Of a stretch of 64,000 nucleotides of DNA, positions 46,901 through 56,700 are shown in pieces. This stretch comes from Litsea cubeba. Its lineage: Eukaryota; Streptophyta; Magnoliopsida; Laurales; Lauraceae. A program made the position numbers and the translations under genes. The notes under the pieces are model-generated. The model was not told where the DNA came from. It did no database searches and saw only the letters and a list, made by a program, of their open reading frames with translations. Within the stretch, counting starts at the first letter, position 1. Every line of letters begins with the position of its first letter. The stretch spans positions 155,033,354-155,097,353 of the forward strand of contig CM022945.1 in assembly GCA_012931725.1 (NCBI GenBank). The letters run 5' to 3'.

Positions 46901-49900
46901 TACAACCAATCTTCCTTTACATATGTAAATCCTTCGGGAAAAGATGTTGTAAGCGCCCCTAGTGGCAACAATGATGAACATGCAGGCCCTAAGGAGGCTT
47001 TCAAGTATGACTTGATTGAACACTTCAAGCACATACCTGCACGTCTGCACATCCTAGATTTGTTGCGAATGTCTCCGCACACTCGTGATAATCTCATTTC
47101 GGAATTACAAAAGCTGAATGAGGATGTCGACAAACATGCCCCGCAAGTCCTCCAAATTGAAATGGATTACCGGGTCAAAAACTCAGAAGCCTCCTCAAAG
47201 GGAGAAAAGAAGAAAACTGAGGGATCATGCATTGAATGCCTCTCGGTTAAAAAAGCAGCCAGTGCAACCATCGCCTTCACAAAGGATGACCTCCTACTTG
47301 GCGAAACCAGGCATAACCGACCCCTGTACTTCACAGGGTATATCAAGGAAATGCCTATGCATAGAGTTCAGATCGACCCAGGTTCTGCACTCAACCTCAT
47401 CTCCACATCGGCTCTTGAAGAGTTGGGCATCCCACCCAGCAAACTGAGCCACACATCTGTATCTATCTTTGGATACGATGGGAGTACTCAAAGGCCTATC
47501 GGCAAAATCAGGTTCAAATTGCAGATAGGTGATCTTATCTCTGAGGTCACAGTGTATGCAATAAAGACCCCTTCATGCTACAACATCCTTCTCGGACGCC
47601 CTTGGATCCATGAGAATGGTGTTGTCCCTTCAACTCTACATCAATGCATCAAGTTTGTTGGCGACGACGGCATGATACATCGAGTCTTTGCGGACAGAAA
47701 ACCCTTCAAAGGTAAAGAAATCCACTTCGCAGACTCACAGATGTATGAAGGTGAAAAAGAAGAAGAGGAGAAGCATACAGCATCCTTTGCCGAAAATCTC
47801 CAGAAAGATAAAGGCAAAGCTCCTCAACAATCACCGGAAGAAAACAAACCATCCGGTAAATCTGAAGAGAGCATGCAAACTCCCTTCATCATCTCCCTCA
47901 AATCTTCAAAGCCTTTGGTCATCACAACTAAAGTGAAGAAGGCAAAACAAAAGCCTGGGGGCAAATTTGTTGTCTCTTTCGTGTCTATCATGCAAGACAC
48001 GGACTCGGATTCAGAGCCAGAAGACGACACATCGTCAAGCCAAGCTGACACTCAGCAAGTTCAGCCTGCTCTTACTCCAATGGAGACAACTTCTGACATA
48101 GAAGATCCTACGTCAGCTTCCTTCGTTGTTCCAGCAACTTCAACAAAGGAAAAACCGATCTTCTTCCATAGATCGGATGCTTCTTCATCAAACTCCATGC
48201 TTGAACCTTTCCAAAATAAAGGTACGCCTCAACTATCCTTATACAGTTCTGTGGCACAAGCTATTATGAAGAAAATGGGCTATGACGCTCAAAACCCAGT
48301 CGGTTTGGGAGAAGGACGCGGTATTCTCACGCCATTGGGGCCCGTCTTGACCAAAAGCCAGCTGGAAGATTGGAGACTCTACGGCTATGTAGAAAAGTCT
48401 TCACACGGGTTAGGGTATGATCCTGACACTCCCTTGAGACAGTTGACACAAAGGCTTAAAAGTCAATATACTGACCAAGCCTCAACATCTCAAGTCCATG
48501 AAGACATCGATCTCCCTGGATATCTCTTTGATGAGTCACCTGACAAAGATCCAGGAAGCTCATCCAATTGGCACGATTTCTCCGAAAATGAAGAGGAGTT
48601 GTCCGATGGCACAGACGTGTGGACTTCTGACCCAGAAGAACCCTCATCTCCAAAAGAAGTAGCCTACTTCGACTCGGTTTCAACAGGCGATTGGGATCAT
48701 CTCATAGCAAGCCTTGGGAAAATTACCGATCAAGAAGACCCGTGGAAAGGAACAAAACCTTGGTCTGGAAATGCCCTTGAAACCCCAGAAGGTTTCGTTG
48801 AGCTGGAAGCCTCCGAAAATATTGTGGAGGAACCACCTTCGAACCTTCCAACAGAAGATCCTGTTCAAAAGATAGACTTGGGAACACCAGATAACCCACG
48901 TCCTGTATTCATAAGCAAGAATATAAAGGATGATGAGTTACCCGAGTATATCGCTTTTCTTCGTGAGTTCGTTGATTGCTTTGCATGGTCTTACGCTGAA
49001 ATGCCAGGCTTAGACCCCAAAATAGCAGTTCACAAACTCAATCTTCAAGAAGACATCAAGCCTGTCAAGCAAGGCCAAAGAAGATTCCGTCCAGATGTGA
49101 TGGATAAAATTGAACAAGAAGTTCAAAAACTCAAAAGCGTCGGCTTCATCCGTGAGGAACAACATCCTGAATGGTTGGCCAACATTGTCCCCGTGACAAA
49201 GAAAAATGGGCAGATCAGGGTCTGTATTGACTATAGAGACCTGAATGGCGCATGCCCAAAAGATGAATTTCCGCTCCCCATACCAGAGGTAATGATTGAT
49301 AATACCTGTGGATTCGAGCGAATGACATTCATGGATGGTTTCTCTGGCTACAATCAGATAAAGATGCATCCTGAGGATGAAAAACATACATCCTTTCGAA
49401 CCCCATTTGGCGTGTATTGCTACACTGTCATGCCATTTGGTCTGAAGAATGCTGGTGCCACATATCAGAGGGCTATGATGAAAATATTCCAAGATATGCA
49501 GCACAAGACGGTTGAATGTTACGTTGATGACCTCGCCGTCAAAAGCAAAAGAAAAGAAGATCATCTCGAAAACCTTCGAGAAGTCTTCCTCCGGCTTCGC
49601 AAACACAAACTGCGAATGAATCCATTGAAATGCTTCTTCGGCGTCTCGTCGGGTAAGTTCCTCGGATTCTTAGTTCGGAAAGCTGGAATAGAGCTTGACC
49701 CCATAAAAGTCAAAGCCATTCTAGAAATGCCCTCTCCAAGAACCTTGAGAGAACTCAAAGGGCTTCAAGGGAGATTGGCCTACATCAGACGGTTCATCTC
49801 CAATCTTTCGGGGAAATGCCGTCCATTCTCCCGGTTGATGAAAAAAGGTGTAAACTTTGTCTGGGATGCTGACTGTGAAGCTGCTTTCCAAGACATCAAG

Positions 49901-52198
49901 TCATACCTGACAAAACCTCCAGTGTTAGCTGCTCCTACCACTGGAAAACCATTCATCTTGTACACAAGAGCCCTTGATCACTCTCTGGGAGCTCTGCTTG
50001 CGCAAGAAAATGATCAAAGAAAAGAAGCTGCTCTATATTACCTCAGCCGCATGCTAGTAGGTGCAGAGCATCGCTACTCTCCAGTCGAAAAAGAATGTCT
50101 TGCAGTGATGTTCGCCGTACAAAAGCTGCGTCACTACTTGCTTTCCAACACAGTCTACCTAGTCTCGAGGGTCAACCTCTTGAAGGTCCTTGTCACAAAG
50201 GCAGGTTCTCTCAATGCTCGACTGGCAAAATGGTCCATCCTTCTGTCACAATTTGATATTAGGTATGTACCACAAAAAGCAATCAAAGGGCAAGCTCTAG
50301 CGGACTTCCTCGCAGAGCATCCATTGCCTAAAGATTCTCCACTCAGAGATGATCTCCCAGACGAACCAGTCTACAATGTGGAGACTTTCTCACAAAGTGC
50401 CTCCTGGGACATGTACTTTGACGGTGCAACCAGGACAAATGAAAAAAGACAGCTGATCTCGGGAGTTGGCATCCTCTTTGTTAGCCCCGACAAATACATG
50501 ATTCCACACGCTTTCTCGCTACTGGAACCATGCACAAACAATGCAGCTGAATATCAAGCTCTGATCTTAGGATTGGAACTCGCCATCGAATCCGGTATCA
50601 CTATGCTGGAAGTCTTTGGAGACTCTCAACTGATCGTCAACCAGATGAATCAGAAATTTGAAGTCAGGAAGCCAGATTTGCTGCCCTACTACAACAAGGC
50701 ACAATCACTTCTGCAAAAGTTTGACATCTGTCACATCACCCACATTCGTAGAGGTGAAAACATACGTGCAGATGCCCTAGCCGGACTTGCCGCATCCATG
50801 GCAATCCAGGAAGGGGAAAACATGCAAGTCACAGTGTGCGAAAGAAGAATCCTTCCTCCTCTTAACACACACCAAGCAGTTGCTGAATGCCACCAAGTGG
50901 TCGGAAGTCGGATTTCAATCCTTCAAACTTCAATTGGCGACTGGAGGGATCCGTTCATTGATTACATTATGTTCGGAATCCTACCTGAAGATCCAAAAGA
51001 ACGGGTAAGCATCCAAAGGCGAACCCCAAGCTTCCATTTGGATATTCCTTCAAAAATCCTTTACAGGAAATCCTTCAACGGAGTACTTCTACGCTGCTTG
51101 TCACAACAAGAGGCTGAAGAAACACTCAAAGAAGTTCATGCTGGTCTTTGCGGAGCTCATCAGGCTGGACCTAAGCTCTATGATCAGATAAAAAGGTTAG
51201 GATATTACTGGCCTACCATGGTAGCTGACGCAATGCAATTTGCTAAGCGCTGCCAACAATGCCAAGTTCATGGAGATTACATTCACATGCCTCCAGAATG
51301 GCTGCATCCTACAGCGATCTCATGGCCTTTCGAAGCCTGGGGTATGGACATCATAGGTCCTATTTCTCCCCCTTCAAGCAAAGGTCATCGCTTCATCTTC
51401 GCCGCTACGGATTACTTCTCCAAGTGGTCAGAAGCATTTGCGTTTAACGAAATGAAGACCTCATCAGTCCTTCAGTTCCTACGCACCAACATCATTTGTC
51501 GTTTCGGCATACCCAAAAGATTCGTCCATGATAACGGACCACAGTTCCGGGATCATCGATTCTACAGGTTCTGCGACAAATACAAAATCCAAAGCTGTCC
51601 TTCGACTCCATACAATCCGGCAGCAAACGGGTTAGCAGAAGCTTTCAACAAGACACTCTGCAAAATCCTCAAAAAAATGGTCTCTAATCACAAAAGAGAC
51701 TGGAGCGACAAAATGTCTGAAGCTTTGTGGGCCTATCGAACCACCGTTCGAGGACCAACCCATAGCACACCATTCTCCTTGGTCTATGGATGCGAAGCTG
51801 TCGTGCCCTTGGAAGTACAAATTCCTTCCTTGAGGGTATCCTTGCAAAATGACATGACTCAAGAAAGCAATGTCAAATTGCGGCTCCATGAGCTGGACAA
51901 TCTCGATGAGAGACGGCTCGAAGCTCAACAAAGCATTGAACTTTACCAAGCACGTATGGCAGGATCTTTCGATAAAAAGGTCAGGCAACGCGCCTACAAA
52001 AAGAATGACTTGGTTCTTGCGGTAAAAAGACCAATGGTCTTCGCTCACAAATCCAAAGGCAAATTTGAGCCGAAATGGGAGGGACCCTACGTCATCGACA
52101 AAGTTTTCTCCAATGGCGCATACGCACTCCTAAACATGGAAGGTGACAGATGTATGCTGCCCATCAATGGCAAGTTCTTAAAGCGGTACTACCCTTGA
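43901..52198 (+). CDS. Tat gag-pol polyprotein frame, 2,765 codons
   Basis: One uninterrupted frame; it opens inside gag, so the true start lies upstream. In order (approximate residues): gag capsid region 250-390 (LFASTLKGTAFDWY); a C-X2-H-X4-H-X4-C finger near 488-502; a long acidic region 560-1050; aspartic protease 1140-1250, with IDPGS instead of the usual DSG or DTG; a G-patch-like segment 1447-1507 (KKMGYDAQNPVGLGEGRG); reverse transcriptase 1709-1940 with YVDD near 1874; RNase H 1982-2090; a second, archaeal-type RNase H 2170-2300 (YFDGATRTNEK, NNAAEYQALILGLE); integrase 2398-2765 with the H-H-C-C finger (HAGLCGAH, CQQC), D (WGMDIIGP), D (VHDNGPQF) and E (NGLAEAFNK). It makes particle proteins and the enzymes for copying and inserting the element. 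Confidence 0.93.
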   Translation: MLVVYAAARRIRQKRLEKQRTQPPTLQVSPKWVEKERPNQVAAVHMVGKTRRRQKSATKIHVRRPMTRSVSRTRRHSEESPAPSSKGQQSDPSSSSSSKRMSPSSVTRTVSSFESRRMNVLATNSEPPPRNPPPEDAITRIQQLEQGQQRIETLMENLLLAFQNQANNEPPPNHQDDEVNREENESRALTKKDVDGILAKAKEEDILKEHGIKPPYPLWMDSVPFPTKFKHPTLQTYTGKGSARQHVIHFKILTGAIADQDALKIRLFASTLKGTAFDWYSTLPEDSIQNWAMLETRFLTHFKGEDHPATMAQLCSLKQGENESTYDFIHKWKAMAYKCSDVLPQASLVDICRNNMRARIRSMIIGNKSKNLGELLEASMEAETVIKDLNSQKSSRKEPTAIATSKPKKKEVLNVQTKSAPQPPKKAENKAVGKRPELSDAFKERVEKKYPFDEDVDEIFGALVANGKLTLPEPKRPGDVGKTNDPRYCPYHQMISHPLNQCFVVREKINEMWKNGVITFDKNYGSASVNMVTCGQTSRSPKKKITTSFKVINSIEASEELVPYPTPDGQPIWVHPDLLEDENWEVVKIKPTAQQRRQARKHLLKLKRQEKTQPKLEVKEKAEASSTASLEVTKTSLPETSKGVRKFTLSDFMPPQFKEAMQETSYSCNSVVGFSIDGYESSDTDDGFESNYTDEWEESLETGEYLSDEEWVPESHLMPVIWYNPLQPQGSWSDDEEDQEAVQENAAEPAPLITPVEINNVEPQRDDEEEDPAPMPDLEEYARILQRLALEQEQERVNEPPRNPEPEVPEDHQVHPPLTPENGENCWIDDPLTSEDESDSDQATSPVRASCNVIIRDYSSSEASSDESTYTPATPSNISSGATSSHVTFTEMTPSQVSSPETVTSKFTPFLTEEFPAIDAWDDELVNEEERLLDAVQDLFPENAPCNTITEDGNSAADASSANEKRQPLDPEDNLPNEDPSQEALEVGRGTRSGRDYHKNYNQSSFTYVNPSGKDVVSAPSGNNDEHAGPKEAFKYDLIEHFKHIPARLHILDLLRMSPHTRDNLISELQKLNEDVDKHAPQVLQIEMDYRVKNSEASSKGEKKKTEGSCIECLSVKKAASATIAFTKDDLLLGETRHNRPLYFTGYIKEMPMHRVQIDPGSALNLISTSALEELGIPPSKLSHTSVSIFGYDGSTQRPIGKIRFKLQIGDLISEVTVYAIKTPSCYNILLGRPWIHENGVVPSTLHQCIKFVGDDGMIHRVFADRKPFKGKEIHFADSQMYEGEKEEEEKHTASFAENLQKDKGKAPQQSPEENKPSGKSEESMQTPFIISLKSSKPLVITTKVKKAKQKPGGKFVVSFVSIMQDTDSDSEPEDDTSSSQADTQQVQPALTPMETTSDIEDPTSASFVVPATSTKEKPIFFHRSDASSSNSMLEPFQNKGTPQLSLYSSVAQAIMKKMGYDAQNPVGLGEGRGILTPLGPVLTKSQLEDWRLYGYVEKSSHGLGYDPDTPLRQLTQRLKSQYTDQASTSQVHEDIDLPGYLFDESPDKDPGSSSNWHDFSENEEELSDGTDVWTSDPEEPSSPKEVAYFDSVSTGDWDHLIASLGKITDQEDPWKGTKPWSGNALETPEGFVELEASENIVEEPPSNLPTEDPVQKIDLGTPDNPRPVFISKNIKDDELPEYIAFLREFVDCFAWSYAEMPGLDPKIAVHKLNLQEDIKPVKQGQRRFRPDVMDKIEQEVQKLKSVGFIREEQHPEWLANIVPVTKKNGQIRVCIDYRDLNGACPKDEFPLPIPEVMIDNTCGFERMTFMDGFSGYNQIKMHPEDEKHTSFRTPFGVYCYTVMPFGLKNAGATYQRAMMKIFQDMQHKTVECYVDDLAVKSKRKEDHLENLREVFLRLRKHKLRMNPLKCFFGVSSGKFLGFLVRKAGIELDPIKVKAILEMPSPRTLRELKGLQGRLAYIRRFISNLSGKCRPFSRLMKKGVNFVWDADCEAAFQDIKSYLTKPPVLAAPTTGKPFILYTRALDHSLGALLAQENDQRKEAALYYLSRMLVGAEHRYSPVEKECLAVMFAVQKLRHYLLSNTVYLVSRVNLLKVLVTKAGSLNARLAKWSILLSQFDIRYVPQKAIKGQALADFLAEHPLPKDSPLRDDLPDEPVYNVETFSQSASWDMYFDGATRTNEKRQLISGVGILFVSPDKYMIPHAFSLLEPCTNNAAEYQALILGLELAIESGITMLEVFGDSQLIVNQMNQKFEVRKPDLLPYYNKAQSLLQKFDICHITHIRRGENIRADALAGLAASMAIQEGENMQVTVCERRILPPLNTHQAVAECHQVVGSRISILQTSIGDWRDPFIDYIMFGILPEDPKERVSIQRRTPSFHLDIPSKILYRKSFNGVLLRCLSQQEAEETLKEVHAGLCGAHQAGPKLYDQIKRLGYYWPTMVADAMQFAKRCQQCQVHGDYIHMPPEWLHPTAISWPFEAWGMDIIGPISPPSSKGHRFIFAATDYFSKWSEAFAFNEMKTSSVLQFLRTNIICRFGIPKRFVHDNGPQFRDHRFYRFCDKYKIQSCPSTPYNPAANGLAEAFNKTLCKILKKMVSNHKRDWSDKMSEALWAYRTTVRGPTHSTPFSLVYGCEAVVPLEVQIPSLRVSLQNDMTQESNVKLRLHELDNLDERRLEAQQSIELYQARMAGSFDKKVRQRAYKKNDLVLAVKRPMVFAHKSKGKFEPKWEGPYVIDKVFSNGAYALLNMEGDRCMLPINGKFLKRYYP

Positions 52199-52559
52199 AG
52201 ACTTACCCAACTGGGTAAGAGCAATGCCTGTACGGCCAAAACCGGTTTCCAGGTACACGCTCGCTAAACCCACCCTTTTTTAGAATTTTCATGTCAAATA
52301 TTGAAATTTCTAGAAATCTAAAACAATGCTTACTTTCATCGTTTCATTGTTCAAAAAAAAATATATATCCAAGTTTAGGAACCTTTCCCTAACTTGTCCA
52401 AAATTTTCAACCCTTGAACCCAAAATTCATGGTTTGAAACAAAATCCGGATTCAGGGCATTTCCACCCTAGTCCACCCTGCCTTTTACCGCCAAAATGGT
52501 TTTAGGTCAAAATTTATGACCCTCGTGTCTTTAAACAAAAAAAAAATGGTTTTTCAAAA

Positions 52560-53020
52560 ACCGCGAGGAAGCGACGCTTAGTCGATACTCGCACAAATCG
52601 GAAGCAAGCGAACCACGTTCGACACTTCCAAAATCGCAGGGAAGCGACATTTCGTCGATACTTGCAAAATCCAAAACTGTGGAGACGCAACATTTCAGTT
52701 GATATCCACAACCCAAATTTCAAAGGTTCGAAAAAAACCTAAAAAAACTGTGGAGACGCAACATTTCAGTTGATATCCATAACCCAAAGGTTCGAGAAAA
52801 CCACAAATTTCAAAAATCGTGGGGAAACGACATCAAGTCAGTACCCGCAAAACCAAAATTTTGAAAAGCAAGGATGCGACATTCCATCGATACTTGCACC
52901 CAAATCCGCGAGGATGCGACATTCCATCGATACTCGCAACCGAATGAGCAAGGATGCGACATTCCATCGATACTTGCAAGAACATTCAGCAGGGAGGCGA
53001 CTTTTAGTCGATACTTGCAT
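52560..53020 (+). repeat. CGACATTCCATCGATAC tandem array, copy C
   Basis: Exact 40-bp spacing at 52871, 52911 and 52951 (GGATGCGACATTCCATCGATAC) with looser variants on both sides. Homologous to 20120-20700 with fewer units. Confidence 0.75.
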
Positions 53021-53035
53021 TTTTTTTAAAACCAA

Positions 53036-53410
53036 ACCGGCTATAAATGCCACAAACAGGCTATAAATGCCACAAACCGGCTATAAATGCCATCAAAACA
53101 GGCTATAAATGCCACAAACCGGCTATCAATGCCACCAAAACAAAACCGGCTATCAATGCCACAAACAAAAAAACTTGGATTTCAAAAAAAAAAAAATGGC
53201 TATCAATGCCACCAAAACAAAACAGGCTATCAATGCCACCAAAAACCGGCTATAGATGCCACAAAACAAACCGGCTATCAATGCCACCAAAATTGGCTAT
53301 AGATGCCACAAAAAAAAAACTCGGCTATCAATGCCACAAGAAAAGCTGGCTCTCATGCCAAAATTGGCTTCCATGCCACAAACAAAAAACCTGGCTTTCA
53401 TGCCAAAACA
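53036..53410 (+). repeat. CGGCTATNAATGCCAC minisatellite, copy C
   Basis: At least sixteen units of about 18-24 bp, including GGCTATAAATGCC, GGCTATCAATGCC and GGCTATAGATGCC forms. The array is longer than in copy 2 (20717-20925). Confidence 0.8.
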
Positions 53411-53454
53411 ATCACTTGACAAAAGATTTTTCACAAAATGACAACCTTTTGATC

Positions 53455-53590
53455 AAATCCCATTTAGCAATTACTTTTATCACAAAAAGATTCAAGTGAG
53501 CGTAGGGATAACAAAAAAAAGAAGAGCATCCCATTTAGCAATTACTTTTATCACAAAAAGATTCAAGTGAGCGTAGGGATAACAAAAAAA
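53455..53590 (+). repeat. Tandem repeat of about 70 bp x 2, copy C
   Basis: Two units of CATTTAGCAATTACTTTTATC followed by ACAAAAAGATTCAAGTGAGCG; five exist at 20976-21290. Confidence 0.75.
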
Positions 53591-53758
53591 AAAGAGAAAA
53601 GAGTACCAAAAAAATACATGTGGTACCAAAAAAAAAGAGAGAGAAAGTGTTCACAAGCACTACAAAAAATAAGTACCAAAAAAAATACAAGTGGTACCAA
53701 AAAAAAAAGAAAAGAGAGAAGGATGGTTTCTGTAAAAAAAAAATATATATACAGGAGC

Positions 53759-56700
53759 TCAATCAAAAATGGTCTCCAGCCAAGAGTTCAGCTCCCCAAG
53801 CAAACTTTTAGCCTCAGCCGTCAAGGATTCCAAGGCACGCTTCTTCAGGAACCTGCCATGAGATGCTGGAGTGGGCTGTACCCCTTCTCTCACACCAGGA
53901 AGCTTACCTCGAGCAGTTTGCCATTGTTCCTCCTCATCAGACTTCCTTTTGAGAACCCGTTCGGCATCTGCAACCTGGTGAATCAGGGCACTCTCCCTGT
54001 CGCGAGCCTCTATTATGGCAGTCCACTTGGCAGCGACTTGTGCCTGCAAATGCTCAAGACGTTTCCTGGCCTCATCGACCTCCCTGTCAAGGATGTTAAG
54101 GTCATGTGTCAGCCTGATGATGGCTATCTCTTCTAAGTTCCTCTTTCGGACTGCCTGCTTCTTGCTTTCTGTAGCCTCATCCAGGTCAGACTTAGCCTTA
54201 TCAGCAGGGTCCAGGAACATCTCCTTGAAGAACTGGTCATCAGCCAAACTCACGGTCTCAAACCACTTGTCACCCAGTGCAATGATCCTATCAACGATCG
54301 CCCTGGCACCTGTGACATCCAGACCAGCCTCTTCAGCATCACTGAGAATCTCCTGCACATGCTGGATCATGCCAAATCCGGCTTCCAAGTGCCCAGAAAA
54401 GAGAGTCTCAATCCAAGAGCTCAGAACTCGCATCACCACCTTCTTCGCAAAAAGAAGAGATGGCCCAGCTGAGGATTCGCCCAACTCCGTTGGTCGGCTA
54501 CTCATATCATCATCTGTTGAAAGAGTAACAAAAGAACTCTTTCCAGCTGAATCTACTCCTGCTCGGGAAGGGATCTCAGCGCGAGGAATCTCCTCAATAT
54601 TGTCAGAGCTGGTCCCAGGAATCTCTACCTCTGGATCAACCTCTGGCATCTCTTGCTCTGGAAGCGACGGATCCTCCTCTGCCACTTCAAAACCTGCAAA
54701 GGAAACACAAAAAGGTATGAATATGACCCTGTTTGAAAATCATTATCAGAGTTATAACTACAAAATACCTTCTTCGACGACTGGCGGAACACTTTCTTCC
54801 TCCATGAACTCATCGAAAGCATCATCAACATTTGCGTCGATCGATGGTTCAAAGTCATCAGAACCCTGTGGCAAGTCAGCTGACAACAAAAAAAAAATGT
54901 GTTAGCAAGCCAAGTCACAAACTCAAAAAAAAAAAAGAGAGCAAAAGAAGTCGTACCAATTGGAGATTCTGGATTTACTCCAGAGTCCCTCGGTTCTTCT
55001 TCAGGTGCCTCGACAGGATCCATCACCACCTCATCGGTTGGGACCTCAGGCATCACCAAGTCTTCCTCTGCTAAAAAAAAAAAAGAAAAGCAGAAACAAG
55101 AAGCAAATCATAACATGGAAAAAAAATCCCATGAAAAGAAATGGAAAGAGAAAAAGGAAGAATCATACCTTCACCGACGGTCTCTTCTTCTCGGCTTCTC
55201 TTCTCTGGAGGCTCGTCAGCATCCACTGGCACATCCTCATTGATAGTAAGAGGAACTTCCAAGTCAGGAGAATCCTCATGCTGCCCCTTGCTGCGATGAT
55301 GACTCCTCCTCCTCTTACCTCTGCGGGCTCGCTTCTTAGAGGAACCTGCCCCGCTGTCAGAGTCAGGTTTGCCACTCGACTCCTCACTAGATGGTCTGCT
55401 CTTGCCAGTAGACTCCACGGAAGCTTGCCTCTGTGCCGCTTGCATCCAAGCGCCAAGTTCGGCTTCCTCCTGTTCTAGCTGCTCCAAAGCCTCATCAGGT
55501 ATCTCTCGAACAGCTTCAGAACCAATGACGCCCTGGTCACCGAGAAAGCCTATCTTGTGCTTCTCTCCAGAAAGGAAGGCCCAAACTTCCTCTCGCCGGA
55601 TGCCATCCGACTTTCCAAGGCCCTTTCCAGATGCCAGCTTCACATCAAGCTCCTTCTTGGAAAGCCCCCGATATGCCGAAAAGCTCTCCGCGAACCACTT
55701 CGCAAAGCCGGCAGTACGGGAAGTCAACAACACAGGATAAGAAATCATGGCTGTAGTGTCTTCAGCACTATAGAAAGCCCATGCATTTCTCCCGTCCTGT
55801 AAGCCTCCAAAGCGCTTCACCATGCTTGAAGGCGCTCCAACAACGCCTTGAGAAAAGCCCAGCTGCAAAGCAAAGCGAGAGGGTACATACGGCTGGATGT
55901 CGACGAAAAGATGTCTACGGTACACCATCGTGCCGACACGTATGCTGAAAAGCCACTCTCTCTCTGCATTTGTCAAGGAATAATGCCTTCCCGACCCCGC
56001 CCTGGTAGAATCTCGGGAGGCACCAAAATCAAAAGCCTTCTTCCGCAACTCCGGAGAAAGCTTTACTGAAGATTGCCCCATCTCGACGTCCCTGAACCGT
56101 CGGATCCTCATGCGGGCAAACAAAAGTGATTCGGACACGGCTTTGCCCTTAGCCAGTCGAATCATCAGAGGATCATCATCCTGAGCAGCACCCAGCCGAT
56201 GGAAGCCAGGACAGTGGTATACATACCACGAATAAAAGATATGGGCTGAAAATACCCTATTCATGGGAAGCCCAAGCCGAACCAGAAAAGCAGCAGCCTG
56301 CAGTTCGGTACACAGGTAGGAGTAAAGAGCTGGCACCAAAGCAAGCTGCTCTCCAAACGCCATCTGACAAGCCGGGAAAATACAATGCGGCCTGATGTGC
56401 GTTCCATCTCCTCCAGCAAAAACAGCCTCACCAAGCCAATAAGTGAGGTAAACAGCGAGATCTCTCCGCAGTGCAATGTCAGGACATATGGCGTTTGTAC
56501 TAGCACAGAAATCTCTCAACTCTTCTTGCATGGCCAAGATTTTCTTTGAACTTGGATCCTGAGCTCCGGCTTCCTGGGTCACGCTGTCAGAAGACTCCCT
56601 GCTATCAAAAAAGTTGGGGAATGAAGAGCTAAAACTCTTCCAACTGCTGGATCTAACTTTCAAACCCTCCTTCTCCTTCAAAAAATCATAGAAGGCGACA

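Larger units (their letters stand above)
52199..53758 (+). other. Repeat-rich tail between pol and antisense gene, copy C
   Basis: Non-coding. The first 350 bp are unique, then three successive tandem arrays (listed separately) and short runs built on GTACCAAAAAAATACA (about 53605-53700). Pol and the antisense gene converge on this tail, so transcripts from both strands would overlap here. Confidence 0.7.
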
